A stretch of DNA of 64,000 nt from Fusarium oxysporum f. sp. lycopersici 4287 (GCF_000149955.1 NC_030993.1:906068-970067); one strand, 5' to 3'. Counted from the first letter of the stretch, positions 44,146-56,162 are shown. Numbers and translations: made by a program. Notes: generated from the letters alone by a model not told the origin.

Positions 44146-46730
44146 AGACTCGCCGAAATGGCGGGAGCAAGCTCTCTCAGTCCTCCAAGCCTGTCATGCC
44201 TGCTATCCCACTGCCTTATGTGAAGCGTCAGGCCGCTTCTGCTGCTGCTCGTGCCAATGCTGTCCCTGTTTCTTCGACTGCTGCCTCCACCACGATCCAG
44301 GAACCGGATGTGCGCTCGCCCATTAAGGTGAAGCACGTAAATGGTAACGTGTCTGCTGAGGCTAAGAAGGATGATTCTGCGGCTACGGCTCCAAGCACAA
44401 TTGCTAGTCGAACTTCGACCTCGACCTCCAAAGCCGAGGAGGTGGCCCGAACAAAGGCAGACGCTCACAAAGAAACAAAGAACGGCGCTTCTGACCCGAC
44501 CAACACCCAGGCTTCTTCCTGTAAGTGCTTCAGACGTGCCCATTCTCAAGACGCACCCCAAGACCCTTTACTTACACATATTTCTTTCATTGCAGCCGCA
44601 TCTGGTCCTGAACATCCTACCACCATCAACGATAGCGAGAACATCCACAAAACCCCCATGGTCTCAGGCCATTCTGATCAGCCCACCCCCAAGAACCAGG
44701 TCGATGTTGAGGCTCGATCAGTCGACAAGGTTTCAGCCGGAGTGAACGAGAAGCCCAATGGTGTTTCAAGCAAGGGCGATATCAAAACTCTGTCTGGTAG
44801 GCAGCCTTACTTTTCTCAAGCCCTTCTAAATACTCATAACTCGAATTTAGACAACCATCCACCTTCAAAGCCCAACAAAGGCCGACCTCCTTCTGCTGTC
44901 CCACCGGGCCGATACCAGATGCCCCCTTCCTTTCAGCCTGCTGCTCGACCTATGGGACCAAACGTGAACGGCGATATGCGTGGCCATCGCGCTCCTCTGC
45001 CTAACGGTCCGCCTATGCACCAGCCTCATCACAGCAACGGCAGCATCCATTTCGGCGCTTTCCACGGTTCGACGAGCTCCTCTCCTGCTCCTCCATCTGG
45101 TGGTATTGCCCCTCCTCCCGGTATGACAGGTCCTGATGGTCGACCCTACATGGCCCCTGGTGCCAACGGCTTCCCCCCTATGATGCCGTATGGCGCAGAA
45201 CAGGTTCCGGTTACTACTTTCGATAACTACGGAAGACCTACTATGGCTTATGGACCGATGGACTCTTTCCCTCCCTTCCCTAACAATTTTGGCCCCCCAA
45301 CCCCACACAGCTATCATGATTCACAGGCATCAGGTCCTCCTGACGATGGTAGTGTCTACAACCAGTTTTCTTCAGCTCCAGCGCGAAATGGCGTACCTGC
45401 TCCAGAGGAGACTCAGTCTCCCAACCAGCCAGGCAGAATGTTTGGTGGTCCCGAGTATCCGCGAATGATGCCGAATGCCGGACCTCCCCCGCACATGATG
45501 TCTACAATGGATGGTGCTGAAGGTCTGATTGGTCATTTGGTGCAACAGTTTGGATCTCCCGAATTTGCTGATTGCGTTTTGGAGCTTCGATACGCGGATG
45601 AAAGAACTCCTCCAGTTCGCATTCCGGGTCACCGAGTCCTCTTTTCTCGCAGTGCCGAGCTCGCAAACGCCATCGCTAAGCAGTCCCGACCTAACCCCAA
45701 TGTTCCATCTCTTCCCACCATCGTTCTCGAGACCAGGAGCAAATGGATTCGCTCCAACCCGTTTTATATGGCCGCTCACTGTCTTTACGGATGGCCACTC
45801 TTGGACCCTACTGCTGAGGGCATGAAGCAGGCTGCAGCTGATTACAACCAGTTGATTGACCGCTTCGAATTTGCTCTTTCGTATGCTGCAGCCGGCCATC
45901 TCCTCCGCTGGGATCCGGTCACGCGACGCGGTTGCGAGGTTGCTGTGCAACTTCTGAACTGGCAGACCGTTGAGAAGGCCTTGGAGTTCGCCTTGGAGGA
46001 TCACCGAGACGAGGGGTCTTATGATGTGTTCAAGTACGGCGATGGATCTCGAGCTATTCTCAACGAGATCGTCTCTTTTATCGCAAGCAACACCAGTCCT
46101 ACTTTCAAGATTGACACTTCAGTGACCGACCCGTCGAGCTATGCTCGTCTTCCACAAACTGCCCTTACTAGTAACGCCACTACCCGCAAGCTCTCGCCCC
46201 CACCCATTGCTCGAGGCACATCCGTGCATCTTGGCAAGGGCAAGGGGCGTCTCTCTCAGCAGATTTCTGGTATTCAGTTCGGCGACCTTTCTTTGACTGA
46301 CGGCAAGGTCTCGCCAGCTTCGGATGCTTCAGGCGGTTCACAGCAACGAACTCCTTTCAATGCAGTGCTTTCTCGAATTCTTCTTAATCTTCCATTCGAA
46401 ACTCTTAAAGCACTGCTCGAGGCTGCGACTAACAAGGCCAACGGATGGCCAAATGCAGAGGCAGTTTACCGCGTGGTCAAAGACACAGTAGCTGAGAGAG
46501 AGCGACGTCGGCTTCAGATCGTTGAACTGGTCAAGACCCATCAGGTCACAGCCTGGGCCGTCATCACCCAACAGCTTTCCAGTCCTGAGCCGAGATACGT
46601 CGGTCTCTGGAGTGCGCTGGGCTGGCGAGAGGAGATCCTGCCTTTTGGACCTTCAGAGAGCCCAGCCCTAGGTCGCACTTGGGTTCCCTTCGTGGGCCCT
46701 CAAGCAAGCACTCAAGCAGCTTACCCCTAA
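44121..46730 (+). CDS. Large Pro/Gly-rich protein with BTB/POZ-like domain
   Basis: Likely exons 44121..44520, 44596..44796 and 44851..46730 give 826 residues. The N-terminal half is low-complexity (Ala/Ser/Thr, then Pro/Gly/Met/Asn-rich, PPGRYQMPPSFQPAARP) and is probably disordered. At about residues 430-560 a globular part begins ADCVLELRYAD...IPGHRVLFSRSAELANAI, which has the layout of a BTB/POZ domain, followed by helical segments (FEFALSYAAAGHLLRW, VEKALEFALEDH). The C-terminal region ends GWREEILPFGPSES. The family is conserved in filamentous fungi but I know no proven function; a role as adaptor is only inference. Both introns are multiples of three without stop codons (75 and 54 nt), so unspliced RNA would still code one protein. 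Confidence 0.72.
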   Translation: MAPQNGNMKTRRNGGSKLSQSSKPVMPAIPLPYVKRQAASAAARANAVPVSSTAASTTIQEPDVRSPIKVKHVNGNVSAEAKKDDSAATAPSTIASRTSTSTSKAEEVARTKADAHKETKNGASDPTNTQASSCKCFRRAHSQDAPQDPLLTHISFIAAASGPEHPTTINDSENIHKTPMVSGHSDQPTPKNQVDVEARSVDKVSAGVNEKPNGVSSKGDIKTLSGRQPYFSQALLNTHNSNLDNHPPSKPNKGRPPSAVPPGRYQMPPSFQPAARPMGPNVNGDMRGHRAPLPNGPPMHQPHHSNGSIHFGAFHGSTSSSPAPPSGGIAPPPGMTGPDGRPYMAPGANGFPPMMPYGAEQVPVTTFDNYGRPTMAYGPMDSFPPFPNNFGPPTPHSYHDSQASGPPDDGSVYNQFSSAPARNGVPAPEETQSPNQPGRMFGGPEYPRMMPNAGPPPHMMSTMDGAEGLIGHLVQQFGSPEFADCVLELRYADERTPPVRIPGHRVLFSRSAELANAIAKQSRPNPNVPSLPTIVLETRSKWIRSNPFYMAAHCLYGWPLLDPTAEGMKQAAADYNQLIDRFEFALSYAAAGHLLRWDPVTRRGCEVAVQLLNWQTVEKALEFALEDHRDEGSYDVFKYGDGSRAILNEIVSFIASNTSPTFKIDTSVTDPSSYARLPQTALTSNATTRKLSPPPIARGTSVHLGKGKGRLSQQISGIQFGDLSLTDGKVSPASDASGGSQQRTPFNAVLSRILLNLPFETLKALLEAATNKANGWPNAEAVYRVVKDTVAERERRRLQIVELVKTHQVTAWAVITQQLSSPEPRYVGLWSALGWREEILPFGPSESPALGRTWVPFVGPQASTQAAYP

Positions 46731-47995
46731 GCAACCTGGTTCACGCTACAGATTTTTCAATTTGATGAATGATATTGTGGGTTATGTTGATGCTGGATAA
46801 TCGGGAGGGCGATATGCAGAAACATGGCAAACGAAGCTGAGGCTGATTTCTCAGTCTCTCGACAAAAGCTAGTACTTTTGATTTCGGGATGAAAAGGTGG
46901 CGTCCGTGATCCTGCTTACTAGGGAGAGGATATGATGCTCTTTGGAGAGTTTTGGTTGATGAACGGCGTTGGGGGCATGTCAACATTGGTTGCTTTAAAG
47001 CGAGGAATGTTTTTAACGAATGGAAACTTCGGTGGGAGGCACAGGAAGGAAAAAGAAAACAAAAAGTATTTAATGATTCCATATTACTAGGACCGGTGGT
47101 TCAATCTCACTTGTCCTGGGTCTGGCTGGCATCAATGACCTGGAACTGGACCAGACTGGACTGGACTGATATGAAGGGGTTATGATGAATGATAGTGACT
47201 TTGGAAGTTAAAAAGGACGGTAGTTTCGGCATCAAATGGAGTATGCGTCGTTATGTCTCTCATTTGAGAGATAGCATTAGGTAGCCTTTTTACGACTGGT
47301 TTGATACCCCAGACTGACTTATGCGTTCAATGTGAAGTACCTTATGACGATATGACTTTTTCATGCGCATAGTGGGCGTGTTATCGGGAATCAAGCCTCT
47401 TTGGGTAGTTCAGAAAGTTGAACGTGTTGATGAATTTCATGTGATGGTGATGTCCGGCTGGAGAAGAGCAACTTAGCTACCGAGGGCGGGGAACCCCTGT
47501 TGGACGACCCCATAAGCAACGATATCGTGTGTCTCTATTCGCTAATTGAGCATTGCTTTAATTAACTGGGATAGCCTTAGCAGGGTCTCGATATGTGAAT
47601 GCCAAAAGATAGTGGGCTCCAAGGTCAGCTTAGACCAAGAGCCGAGGTCGAATTCTCCACTTTACGTCGTCTTGCTCATTTCCAAGTTCTTGTGATTTCA
47701 TCCCTTCCGTGCCTCCCACCATTCGTCACTTCACTTCACCTCACTTCACTTCACTTCATCAACAAACAGATTGGATGTGAGAGCTTCGATCTGGACCCTC
47801 AGCACTGAAGCTGTGTAACCAAGTCCAGGTCATTTTTGATTCAGATAAATTGGTTTATTCATTTACTTGATGCCTCTCTCGGGAGCTACTGCTCGAATGC
47901 GCCGCTGGAGCTCAGCTCGTGGAACCGCAGACACGCCATAAATTGAACCAAACACGATCCTTTTTATCAACAACAACATCCGCTCCTTAATCGCA
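46731..47995. other. Intergenic stretch
   Basis: 1.27 kb between two plus-strand genes. A pentanucleotide repeat lies at 47726-47760. No gene recognised. Confidence 0.5.
47726..47760 (+). repeat. Pentanucleotide microsatellite (TCACT)n
   Basis: About seven TCACT-type units, one with a changed base, occur in the promoter region of the following gene. Confidence 0.8.
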
Positions 47996-49736
47996 ATGGA
48001 ACCCTCCATCTCTTCAGGCGACGCCTCAAGCTCGCGATCTTCAAGAGCTGTAAACGACCCTGTTCTCCGAAACACGTTGCGCTATACCATCTCAGCTCAC
48101 GAATATGCTGCACTCCATAAATACATTCTCTCGCGGAGTCGCGTACTGCGCCGTGCAACACCAACGCCAAACCGTGTTGAAAAGGCGCTGCAACCGCCAA
48201 AAGGTGGCGACGATTATAATGCCAGAACGGTGCGACATGCGCTTAGGGTCTTTGTGATGACTTTCCTCGGCATGAAGGGATGGGATATTGTCGCGAAGAG
48301 GATGGGTAAAGAAGAGTGAGTAGCTCACTGATGAAATAAGTGCGCAAATGGCTAATTATTCTCGATAGACCCAGTACTGGTGGTAAAAAGAAGCCATTCT
48401 ACAAGTCTCCCGCCCTGAGGCTGTCTATTTCGCTTTCTACTATTCTTCTCCTTTACAGAATCCTCTTCCGCTTCTTCACTCGACTGCGTGTGCATCTTCT
48501 CGACCCTCAAGTCGAGCCATTCCGGGCGCGCAATCCTCGAACTGCAGCGATGCTGACATCTCCTTCTGCGCCCGCCATCGGTGCCTCATTCGCTGGCCTG
48601 GCTCTTGGCATTTACCCAGCACAAAAGATGCGTGTCACTATCGCCATTTACACTATCTTCCGTGCTTTGGAGTTTGCCTACAACTTCTGTGAGGCTGATG
48701 GTCTCATCTGGGGCCGAAAGAATGGCGTTAAGAGGGAGAGACCTTGGTGGTTCGGAAGTTGGATGTTGCAGCCATTTGCTTTTGGACAGCTTCTTCATGC
48801 TGCTGTTTTCGATCGCGATTGCTTCCCCAAGCCTTTTGGAGATTTGATCTTCAAGAGTTCATCGGCATACTTGCACCCGCGCCCGCAAGATTGGCCGTCA
48901 AGCGTTAAGTGGCCTCAGACTTCTGAAATTGTTGACAGTTTGGCTCAAATGGCGCGCCTGAGCTGGCCGTAAGTTAACAAGCCCTGAGAAGAAGACTTCA
49001 TACTGACCGTCATAGTGCCTATGTTTCTCCCACTCTCTTCCCCGGCAAGGAGGTTCTTCCCCCTAGCCTCAGTGCAATTGCGCCACTGACATCTCGAGCT
49101 CATCCTCTCATCACATCTCTCTCATGCGCCACACTGCACCCAGGAGACCCATCTTGTGCCCGAACTTATCTTACTTTCTGGCTTCAGACTTTCCCGCCAT
49201 TTGCTCGCTTCTTCGTCGCAGTCTTCTCTGCGCTTACCGTCATTCCTCGATTCTCCAGCCTCTACCACAACCCTCTGGCGACCCTTCAGCGCATCATCAC
49301 CAAGGCCCTCCGCATGTCTACCTTTGCGACAGGTGCGCTTTCCACAGCCTGGGCTTCGATCTGCTTCTTTCAGCAATGGCTTCCACGCCACGTTCTTGCT
49401 ACTCAGCGTGTCTTCCTCGGTGGTTTCTTCGCTGGTCTCTGGGCATTCGTTGAGCGACGAAATGGCCGTGGACTGTTCCTGTACAGCGCCCGCGCTAGTG
49501 TCGACAGCCTCTGGAAGGTTGGTGTGAAGCGACGTTGGTGGAAGAGCATGAAGGGCGGTGATGTCTGGGTCTTCATGCTGGCACTAATGGTCACTGGTGT
49601 TGTCTACGAGAAGGATGCTCAAGCAATCCGCGAGACAAACTGGCGAAAGGGAGTCAGCTGGCTTCAGGGTCAGGGATGGAGAGATTGGGGAGCTGAGGAT
49701 GACGAGGATGAGGAGAACAAGGACAAGGAGGAGTGA
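47996..49736 (+). CDS. TMEM135-like multi-pass membrane protein
   Basis: Exons 47996..48315, 48369..48968 and 49016..49736 give 546 residues with correct phases. The N-terminus is Ser-rich, followed by LRNTLRYTISAHEYAALHKY and several hydrophobic segments (LSISLSTILLLYRILFRFF, IGASFAGLALGIYPAQ, WFGSWMLQPFAFGQLL). A conserved cysteine segment is HPGDPSCARTYLTFWLQ, and the late part has FLGGFFAGLWAFVERRNGRG and FLYSARASVDSLWK. These fit the fungal proteins annotated as TMEM135-like (related to Tim17-type repeats), which act in peroxisomes or mitochondria in animals. The C-terminus is strongly acidic (EDDEDEENKDKEE). Location and function in fungi are not established. Confidence 0.7.
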
Positions 49737-50875
49737 TGTTTCATGGATGATGAAAGCACAGTATGGTGTTTGGCGCAATTGCGGTTGTTTATTGGCATAG
49801 GATGGAGGCTTGTTTATGTTTGCATTCATTGATAGTCTGATATCCCACATAATGGTAGTATTTATCGCATAATAATTTCATTCAAAAACCTTCGCACCTG
49901 AGTCAGCAGATGTTCTAGACGCACGAAATGCATCGAGTGTAAGAATGAGATGACCCATGAAAGAGGAAGTTTTCTCTGAGAGACCCCTTTCTGTGCAGGC
50001 TCTCGCGGATCTGCACGAACCTGTACTGTGATCTTCAGGCTGTAAGTAGAATCTTGAAGGTGTGAGGAAGACTTTTCTACATCTTACATCTTATATTGAG
50101 ATCACTGAGGTTTCTCTCATTCTCTGCCTCTACACCTCACTTCTCCGTACAGGACTCTCGCTCAAATGAACAGGGATTGATGGGGGGTTCAATAATAGAG
50201 CCTTTGTAATAAGTTAGGGAATCACAGTAACCCTAGAGCATTTACGACAGCATCGGATTGCTTGAAATAAGTGTCGCTTTCGTCGGAAGTCTTTAGGAAT
50301 GAACATGATATGATCCGAGATAGTGCACTGGCTACCGAGGTATACTGCAGCTTATCAGCAATCATTGCCTACCGGACAGCAAACGATTGAGATGATAACA
50401 AATTCAGTCTCATGTAAGAGTAACTCAGTCATTTCTTATAAAAGATAAGCCGAGTGACTTTAATGTACAGGAGCAACACTACAGAAGGTCAGGTGTTGAC
50501 AGCTGCAAGGCAGACTCACAACTTCAAACCCACCGGGATGATAAATGCGTAAGTAGTATCCGTCACAGTCGATGGGGCATTTTACTAAAGAACCAGAAAC
50601 TACCTAAGCATAAATAACTCTCAATTTCCACTTCCTCATTCCCTCTCAATTCTTGTATCATCATCACATTATTATCTCTACCAGGCTTTCTCCGTCTCAC
50701 TACCTTAGTCTCCGTCTCCGGATCCGGGTGTCCAAGACTAAACCCCGCCTGCTGCCCGCCGCCCGCCGCCCGCCCGGACCTCCGCATCTCCGCCCCGGAG
50801 CTTCTTCAATCATTCACCTTGGCCAAATCATTGGTCACAGCCTGGATTTCGTTCACTTCAAAAGCCCTAAACAAA
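49737..50875. other. Intergenic stretch with GC-rich leader
   Basis: 1.14 kb upstream of the ligase gene. At about 50748-50778 a (CCCGCCG)n-type GC-rich run stands out from the AT-rich surroundings and lies in the leader. No gene recognised. Confidence 0.5.
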
Positions 50876-51973
50876 ATGGCTACACCTGCCAACACCGCTG
50901 CTGAGGCCCTCGCTTCCGAGCAGACATACTTTGCTCAGAACCCTCCTCCGCGCAATTTATCAGCCCACACAGCTCTCGCCGCTGGCTTCATCTCCTCTCA
51001 CGCCGTTGCGGGCCGTCGCGTTGTCCTCGTCACATCGGGCGGCACTACCGTCCCTCTTGAGAAGCAGACTGTTCGGTACATCGACAACTTCAGTGCTGGA
51101 ACTCGTGGTGCTACGAGCGCCGAGTACTTTCTCGAAGCTGGATATGCCGTCATCTTCCTCCATCGTCAGTTCAGTCTGCTGCCGTACTCGCGACATTATT
51201 CGCATGCTACCGATTGCTTCTTGGACTTTTTGACTGAGGATGGAAGTGGAAGAATTGGTGTGAGGAGTGAGGTGCAGGATAAGATGCAGGAGGTGCTGAG
51301 AAAGTATCGCAAGGCGAGAGATGACAATATGCTTCTCACACTACCCTTCGTCACTATTGTCGACTATCTCCATGAGCTGCGAGAAATTGCCCGACTCATG
51401 CGTCCTCTCGGCCCATCTGGTCTTCTCTACCTCGCCGCAGCCGTTTCGGACTTTTTCGTTCCTCCTGATCGTATGGCCGAGCACAAGATCCAGTCAACCA
51501 ACGCCGTTGAGCAGAAGCGACCAGACGATGAAGAGACTTTTGATAACTTTGACTCATCGCCCTCTGTCCCACGCTCAAAGCGCCTCGTCATCGACCTCGA
51601 TCCCGTCCCCAAGTTTCTCAAGAATCTCGTGGATGGATGGGCGCCAGAGGGTATGATTGTGTCCTTCAAGCTTGAGACGGACCCAGCGCTTCTGGTGCGC
51701 AAGGCTCGCTACAGTCTTGATCGATATCAGCATCATCTCGTTATTGGAAATCTTCTGTCTACGCGCAAGTGGGAAGTTGTGTTTGTGAGTCCTAAGAGGG
51801 AAGATAACTGGGTGCGTGTGCCCAGGGAGGGCGGTTGGGGAGAAGCTGAGGGCAGGCCGCTTGTGGCAGAGGAGTTGCCAGGTCAGGAACCAGATGTCGA
51901 GATTGAATCGCTCATTATTCCTGCGGTGCAAGAGCTTCATGGTGAGCATATCAAGGCGCAGAAACAGAAGTAG
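50876..51973 (+). CDS. CAB2: Phosphopantothenate-cysteine ligase (coenzyme A biosynthesis)
   Basis: The enzyme joins 4'-phosphopantothenate and cysteine, the second step from pantothenate to coenzyme A. The single exon codes 365 residues. Family marks are the nucleotide-binding segment [20 protein letters not shown] with DNFSAGTRG, the core [18 protein letters not shown], and [18 protein letters not shown]. This is the eukaryotic stand-alone type (yeast Cab2, human PPCS), not the bacterial bifunctional CoaBC. The ATG at 50876 is the first in frame; the open frame extends upstream without an ATG. Confidence 0.93.
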   Translation: MATPANTAAEALASEQTYFAQNPPPRNLSAHTALAAGFISSHAVAGRRVVLVTSGGTTVPLEKQTVRYIDNFSAGTRGATSAEYFLEAGYAVIFLHRQFSLLPYSRHYSHATDCFLDFLTEDGSGRIGVRSEVQDKMQEVLRKYRKARDDNMLLTLPFVTIVDYLHELREIARLMRPLGPSGLLYLAAAVSDFFVPPDRMAEHKIQSTNAVEQKRPDDEETFDNFDSSPSVPRSKRLVIDLDPVPKFLKNLVDGWAPEGMIVSFKLETDPALLVRKARYSLDRYQHHLVIGNLLSTRKWEVVFVSPKREDNWVRVPREGGWGEAEGRPLVAEELPGQEPDVEIESLIIPAVQELHGEHIKAQKQK

Positions 51974-52278
51974 GCCATGCTCTCGGTTCAAGAAAATTGC
52001 GGAATACCTAGATAGAAGGCTCTGTACAACGAGGTGAGCACAAGTGTACAAAGCAATAACTATTATATTTTCCTACGTATTGTGGTATCTATGTACAAAG
52101 ACTCGCAGCAATGATATTGACATTCTTAACTCTTTTTAGTATCCAGAACTCCGTTCCCAAGATAAATGCAATACTTTTAAAGGTGTCATGATTTTGTGTG
52201 TTCAGTTCTCGATAAAAGACGACAGCCGTTCAGTCTCGAGGTTTGATTCCGTTAGATGCTGATGTGCTCGATGAATGT
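51974..52278. other. Convergent intergenic region
   Basis: These 305 bases between the ligase and the MFS gene contain 3'-UTR-like sequence only. Confidence 0.5.
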
Positions 52279-53688
52279 TCAAAGGGCAGCCTTCCAGTTG
52301 TGCCAGCCCAATAGAGTGACCTTGGCCAGGAAGAGTGAGATCATGGATGCCACGTAAACGGCACCAGTCAAGATGATTAGACCCCAGTATTCACCACCAT
52401 TGGCTTGGACAATGCTACCACCAATGGGAATACCGATCAGACAAGCAAAAGACACGATTGTATAGGCCGTAGCATAATAGCGTCCATACTCTTGCGTCTT
52501 GCACAGTCGACCAATACAGACAGGCGCAATGGCAATGGACGTTCCCGAGGAGAAACCAAACAACACGGTGAAGATAATGACACCAGCTGTGGTTCCACCA
52601 AGAGGTAGCCATACGCAGAAGCAGGCTACAATGGCAAGGATCACAGCCAGGATGCTGACGTTAAAAGGACCGATCACATCGGCATAGTAGCCAGGCAAAA
52701 GTCGACCGATGACCGAACCAGCGTTGAGGATAGGGATGAGGTTGTAGGAAAAGTCCTTTCCGAAGCCCTTGTGCAGCGCATATGTCGAGATGTAGCCGAG
52801 AGGAATGAAGAGGGAGAACTCCAACATGAAGACGCCAATCGTGGTGAAGAGGAAAGGCAGACTCTTGAAGATGAGAAAGTTGGGGTGCGCAGTAGCGTCC
52901 TTGGCGGGTGGAAGTCGGGATTTGAGAAGACAGATACCGATCAAACTGCAGACGAGGCAGATGAGAGCAATGACTCGAGTGGCCCATCCGTAACCAATCT
53001 TTTCGATTAGCCTCGTCAACATGAAAGGGTAGATGATACCACCCAATCCACCAGCAGTAGATGCAACACCAGTCGCTAGTCCACGTCGAGCCTTGAAGAA
53101 GTGGCCTACAGCAGCGATCGAGGGGGTGAAGAGTAGTGATGATCCAAAACCGCAGAGGAGGCCAAAGGCGACGACAAAGTGCCAGAGTTCTATAACAGTC
53201 AGCACATCAACCCACAATGCCAAAGAGAACTTACCAGTCGCAAAACTCATAAAGATCATACCACCAACGGTGAACGCAGCGCCAGCAATGACAAGCCATC
53301 TCGGACCATACTTATCAAAGACAGGACCAATGTACACACCGCAGAAGAAGGCGAGAAAGGTGTAGATAGAAAAGATCCAACCAACGGTACCCTCGCTATA
53401 CTCTGTGAGTTGGTTGTCGAGAACATAGGCCTGAAAAGTGCCGAGGGTGTTCATTAGTCCAAGCGAAGCGAATAGAGAGAACCACGAACCAGCGACCACG
53501 GACCACGCCTGCAAGCCGCCCTCGGGATACGTTTCCTGGAACGACGCTGTCGATGCTGCAGTCGGTTGCTTCTCTAGATCGGTCCCCGTCTTGCCATTGT
53601 TTTCGTTTCCCTGGTCGATCTGGTTGGCATGATCGTTGATCTCGTCATCCTCGTAGAGGGCACGAGATGTGACTTGGTGACAATCCAT
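52279..53688 (-). CDS. MFS transporter, monocarboxylate (MCT/MCH) type
   Basis: Exons 53688..53235 and 53189..52279 (45-nt intron, GTAAGT...TATAG, phase 1) give 454 residues with about 12 membrane segments. The opening YPEGGLQAWSVVAGSWFSLF, followed by GPVFDKYGPRWLVIAG and the long loop before FKSLPFLFTTIGVFMLEF, is characteristic of fungal MCT-like major-facilitator proteins. These carry monocarboxylates, riboflavin or other small molecules across the plasma membrane; the substrate here is unknown. The intron is stop-free and a multiple of three, so a retained form of 469 residues would stay in frame. The hydrophilic N-terminal region (about 55 residues) is cytosolic. Confidence 0.87.
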   Translation of the reverse strand: MDCHQVTSRALYEDDEINDHANQIDQGNENNGKTGTDLEKQPTAASTASFQETYPEGGLQAWSVVAGSWFSLFASLGLMNTLGTFQAYVLDNQLTEYSEGTVGWIFSIYTFLAFFCGVYIGPVFDKYGPRWLVIAGAAFTVGGMIFMSFATGKFSLALWVDVLTVIELWHFVVAFGLLCGFGSSLLFTPSIAAVGHFFKARRGLATGVASTAGGLGGIIYPFMLTRLIEKIGYGWATRVIALICLVCSLIGICLLKSRLPPAKDATAHPNFLIFKSLPFLFTTIGVFMLEFSLFIPLGYISTYALHKGFGKDFSYNLIPILNAGSVIGRLLPGYYADVIGPFNVSILAVILAIVACFCVWLPLGGTTAGVIIFTVLFGFSSGTSIAIAPVCIGRLCKTQEYGRYYATAYTIVSFACLIGIPIGGSIVQANGGEYWGLIILTGAVYVASMISLFLAKVTLLGWHNWKAAL

Positions 53689-54427
53689 TGTTGGTGGCTC
53701 TGAGCAATCGTAATGTTCCTTTTCCGTCCCCGAATACCTAGCACGCTCTTCTTCCTTCTTTTACAATTGTCGTAGCATATCAGAGACGTAGTTGAAAACT
53801 CGGGGGCGAAAACAAAAGATCAGACATGCTTAAATATAAGAATGATCGGATTTCGGCGTGGCCCCGGGTCGAAAAATCCAGGCCCGCTTTCGGAGTGCGG
53901 CCTGAATTGCCGTAGTGGTCGAGTTTCTCGTTGACGTGAGAGTAATGAAAACTCATCATTTGTTCGTCAAGGTTCTTGAAGCTCCACCCTTTACACGGAT
54001 ATATACGGTCGTAAATCCAACTGAGAGAGACTTGTTGGGTCTAAACCCAAAACATGGTAGACGCCTTCTCAATACAAGTCCCATTGTTAATGCAGCCCAA
54101 TTTGCCATCTTTTCTCCTCGGAAACGGGGAACGTTGTCGGTCAAGATAGTCAACGCACTTGGTCCTCCGCCATTGAATTGTGGGTGGTCAGATGGGTCCT
54201 CTACCCCAGCTTTGTCCCTATGCCGCTGTCTTAACCGGCCTCAACCCCTCGAGCTCGTTTGTTGGTCTGAGTCACATCGCTCTTCTGATAGGCTTGAAGA
54301 GTCGTGATTGAATGGGTTCGCCCAATTATATCCTTTTTGGGAAGCATTTGGTCGGGGAATTATGCATTACTATCTGTCAATTGCATCAATGGCACCATAG
54401 CTGGCTGAACTAACCTCCTCTCCAGAA
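53689..54427. other. Intergenic stretch, MFS promoter and 3' end of WBP11-like gene
   Basis: 739 bases. A 130-codon plus-strand ORF (53915-54307) has no recognisable features and begins at a non-ATG codon region. I regard it as noncoding. Confidence 0.5.
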
Positions 54428-55280
54428 TCAAGCCTCTTCGTCTTCCACATCCTCCATAGTCACATGCCGTGATGATTGGCCTTGATCGGGTCGTGCTTCC
54501 GCGTTACGATCTCCCGTTTTGAGATAGCCCTCTTGTTCTAGTCGATCCGCTTCCTCCGGCTCTATTAACCCTCCTTGACCTTGGCCCTTGTTCATCTTCA
54601 TCTTAACTGCCGTAGGCACAAATGCCGAAACAGCCTCTTTCCTGAGATCGCGCACCACAGGCTTGGCTTCGTATACTGTTTTCGCTTCGGCGACTGGCGC
54701 TTCCTTCTTTTGTTGTTTGTTCTCGCCGTCCGGCCTTGTTGGGTTCTCCGCCGCTCTCCTTGCTCGTCGTTCGGCATACCATTTGTCCATGACTTCTTTG
54801 GGAATCGGCGGTGGTGTATCTCGGGGCATAGGAATACTCTTGACATCGTCGGGAACCTCCTCGTCGCTTGTCGTAGCATCATTAGAACCCCTGCGCCTCT
54901 TCCCTAATACCCCAGATCCTGAGTCGTGATCTCTGTTCCATCCTCGGCTGAATGTTGGTGCTTTGTCGCCAAGTGCTTCTCTGGCCTTCTTCACTGCTTT
55001 AAGTTCCTTTTCGAGCCCTTCTAATGTTTGTTCCTCGTGATGAGTAAGCTTGCCGCCGCTTGATGTGATTTTCTTGAGGTCGTCGATCTGTTTTTGAATG
55101 CGTTCGGGGTTCTTTCGCGATAGCTTCTCGTTTAGGCGTTCTTGTCTTTCATGCTTGCCTGTGATTCCGGTTAGAAGGTCAAATGCGATCATCAGAACTC
55201 GTCTTACCTTTCTTGAGAGCCCTCGCCTTATCAGCTTTGCGCTGAGCCTGTACAGGGTTGTAATTCTTCTCTTTAGGCAT
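54428..55280 (-). CDS. WBP11-type pre-mRNA splicing factor
   Basis: Exons 55280..55208 and 55158..54428 (49-nt intron, GTAAGA...CACAG, phase 1) give 267 residues. The start MPKEKNYNPVQAQRKADKAR and the following KHERQERLNEKLSRKNPERI form the conserved N-terminal WBP11 (WW-domain-binding protein 11) domain. A charged coiled-coil-like segment (LEGLEKELKAVKKAREALG) and Pro-rich DTPPPIPKEVMDKWY follow. The C-terminus is basic and then acidic (MEDVEDEEA). WBP11 proteins are nuclear and associate with the spliceosome. A longer open frame runs into the intron and upstream from 55504, but the family start is clearly at 55280. Confidence 0.87.
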
Positions 55281-56162
55281 TGTGAAGTACCAGAGACGGG
55301 GATAAACGCGCGGCTTAAATTGAGAGGGTTAATGATTTGACAAATGGCGTTATCGAGGATCAATAACAAGAAGAAGAAAATCGCTAGAGGATATGCGAGA
55401 TGTTGTTGTAAGCTGAGTACGATTTGTTCAAGATGGTTTGGTCTGGCTAAAGCTTCCTTGTCGCGATCATCTGGCTCCACTTGATGACTAAGATTAGATG
55501 TCATGATAAAAAATCACAACAGCTTTCAGTCAATGATAGACCCAAAAATGATGTCACGGCAATCTTCTACTTGCGTTTGAACCTTTTTAGATCTTAATTT
55601 ATTTTTGACGTATGCAGGGTCTGGATGTTGCAGATTGGCTCAAAGTTGCTGCTGTAGCATGCAATTTATATCCTTGAATAATAATACTCGTATCACAGGA
55701 GCGCTTCCAACTTTTTGATCATCTTTACGTAGTAATGAAAGTTGAATAGTCCCTTTGATGTACATATCTGATCAACATGTGCGTTGCCAAGTCACAGTGA
55801 TCATCATCATATATCCCCTGTTAAGCCCTTGACAGTTGAAACCAGAAATAAGTCATGATTATTCATAGCAGCAAAAAAATGTCCATCCAAAAAAAAAAAG
55901 CATAAGTAAATCCCCAAAGAAATTTCAAGCTGAGTTAACAGGTCGAAGATTTCATGGCATGTTATATAATCATACCATAGATCATCCTTTCTCCTTTCCA
56001 TGCATCCAATTCCGTTGACGGAGGTAAATCAAGCGCCGGAATCCCTTGGTTTTCCGATCCCATCCTGTCTGTTGTAAACGCCTTAATCATTGTGTAGCTG
56101 TGTGCTGGGTATGCCGCCGAAGTTTGTAGTGTACAGCCGAATCTTTGTTCATAAACCTGGTC
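55281..56162. other. Intergenic stretch
   Basis: 882 AT-rich bases with a short A run near 55888-55899. They hold the WBP11-type promoter and the 3'-UTR of the AP-1 gene. Confidence 0.5.

Noticed and set aside
53915..54307. 130-codon plus-strand ORF
   Set aside because: No recognisable features, non-ATG start, and it lies in the MFS promoter region.
54428..55504. Longer 358-codon reading for the WBP11-type gene
   Set aside because: The extra N-terminal part reads through the intron and upstream DNA; the family N-terminus MPKEKNYNP is coded by a separate exon starting at 55280.
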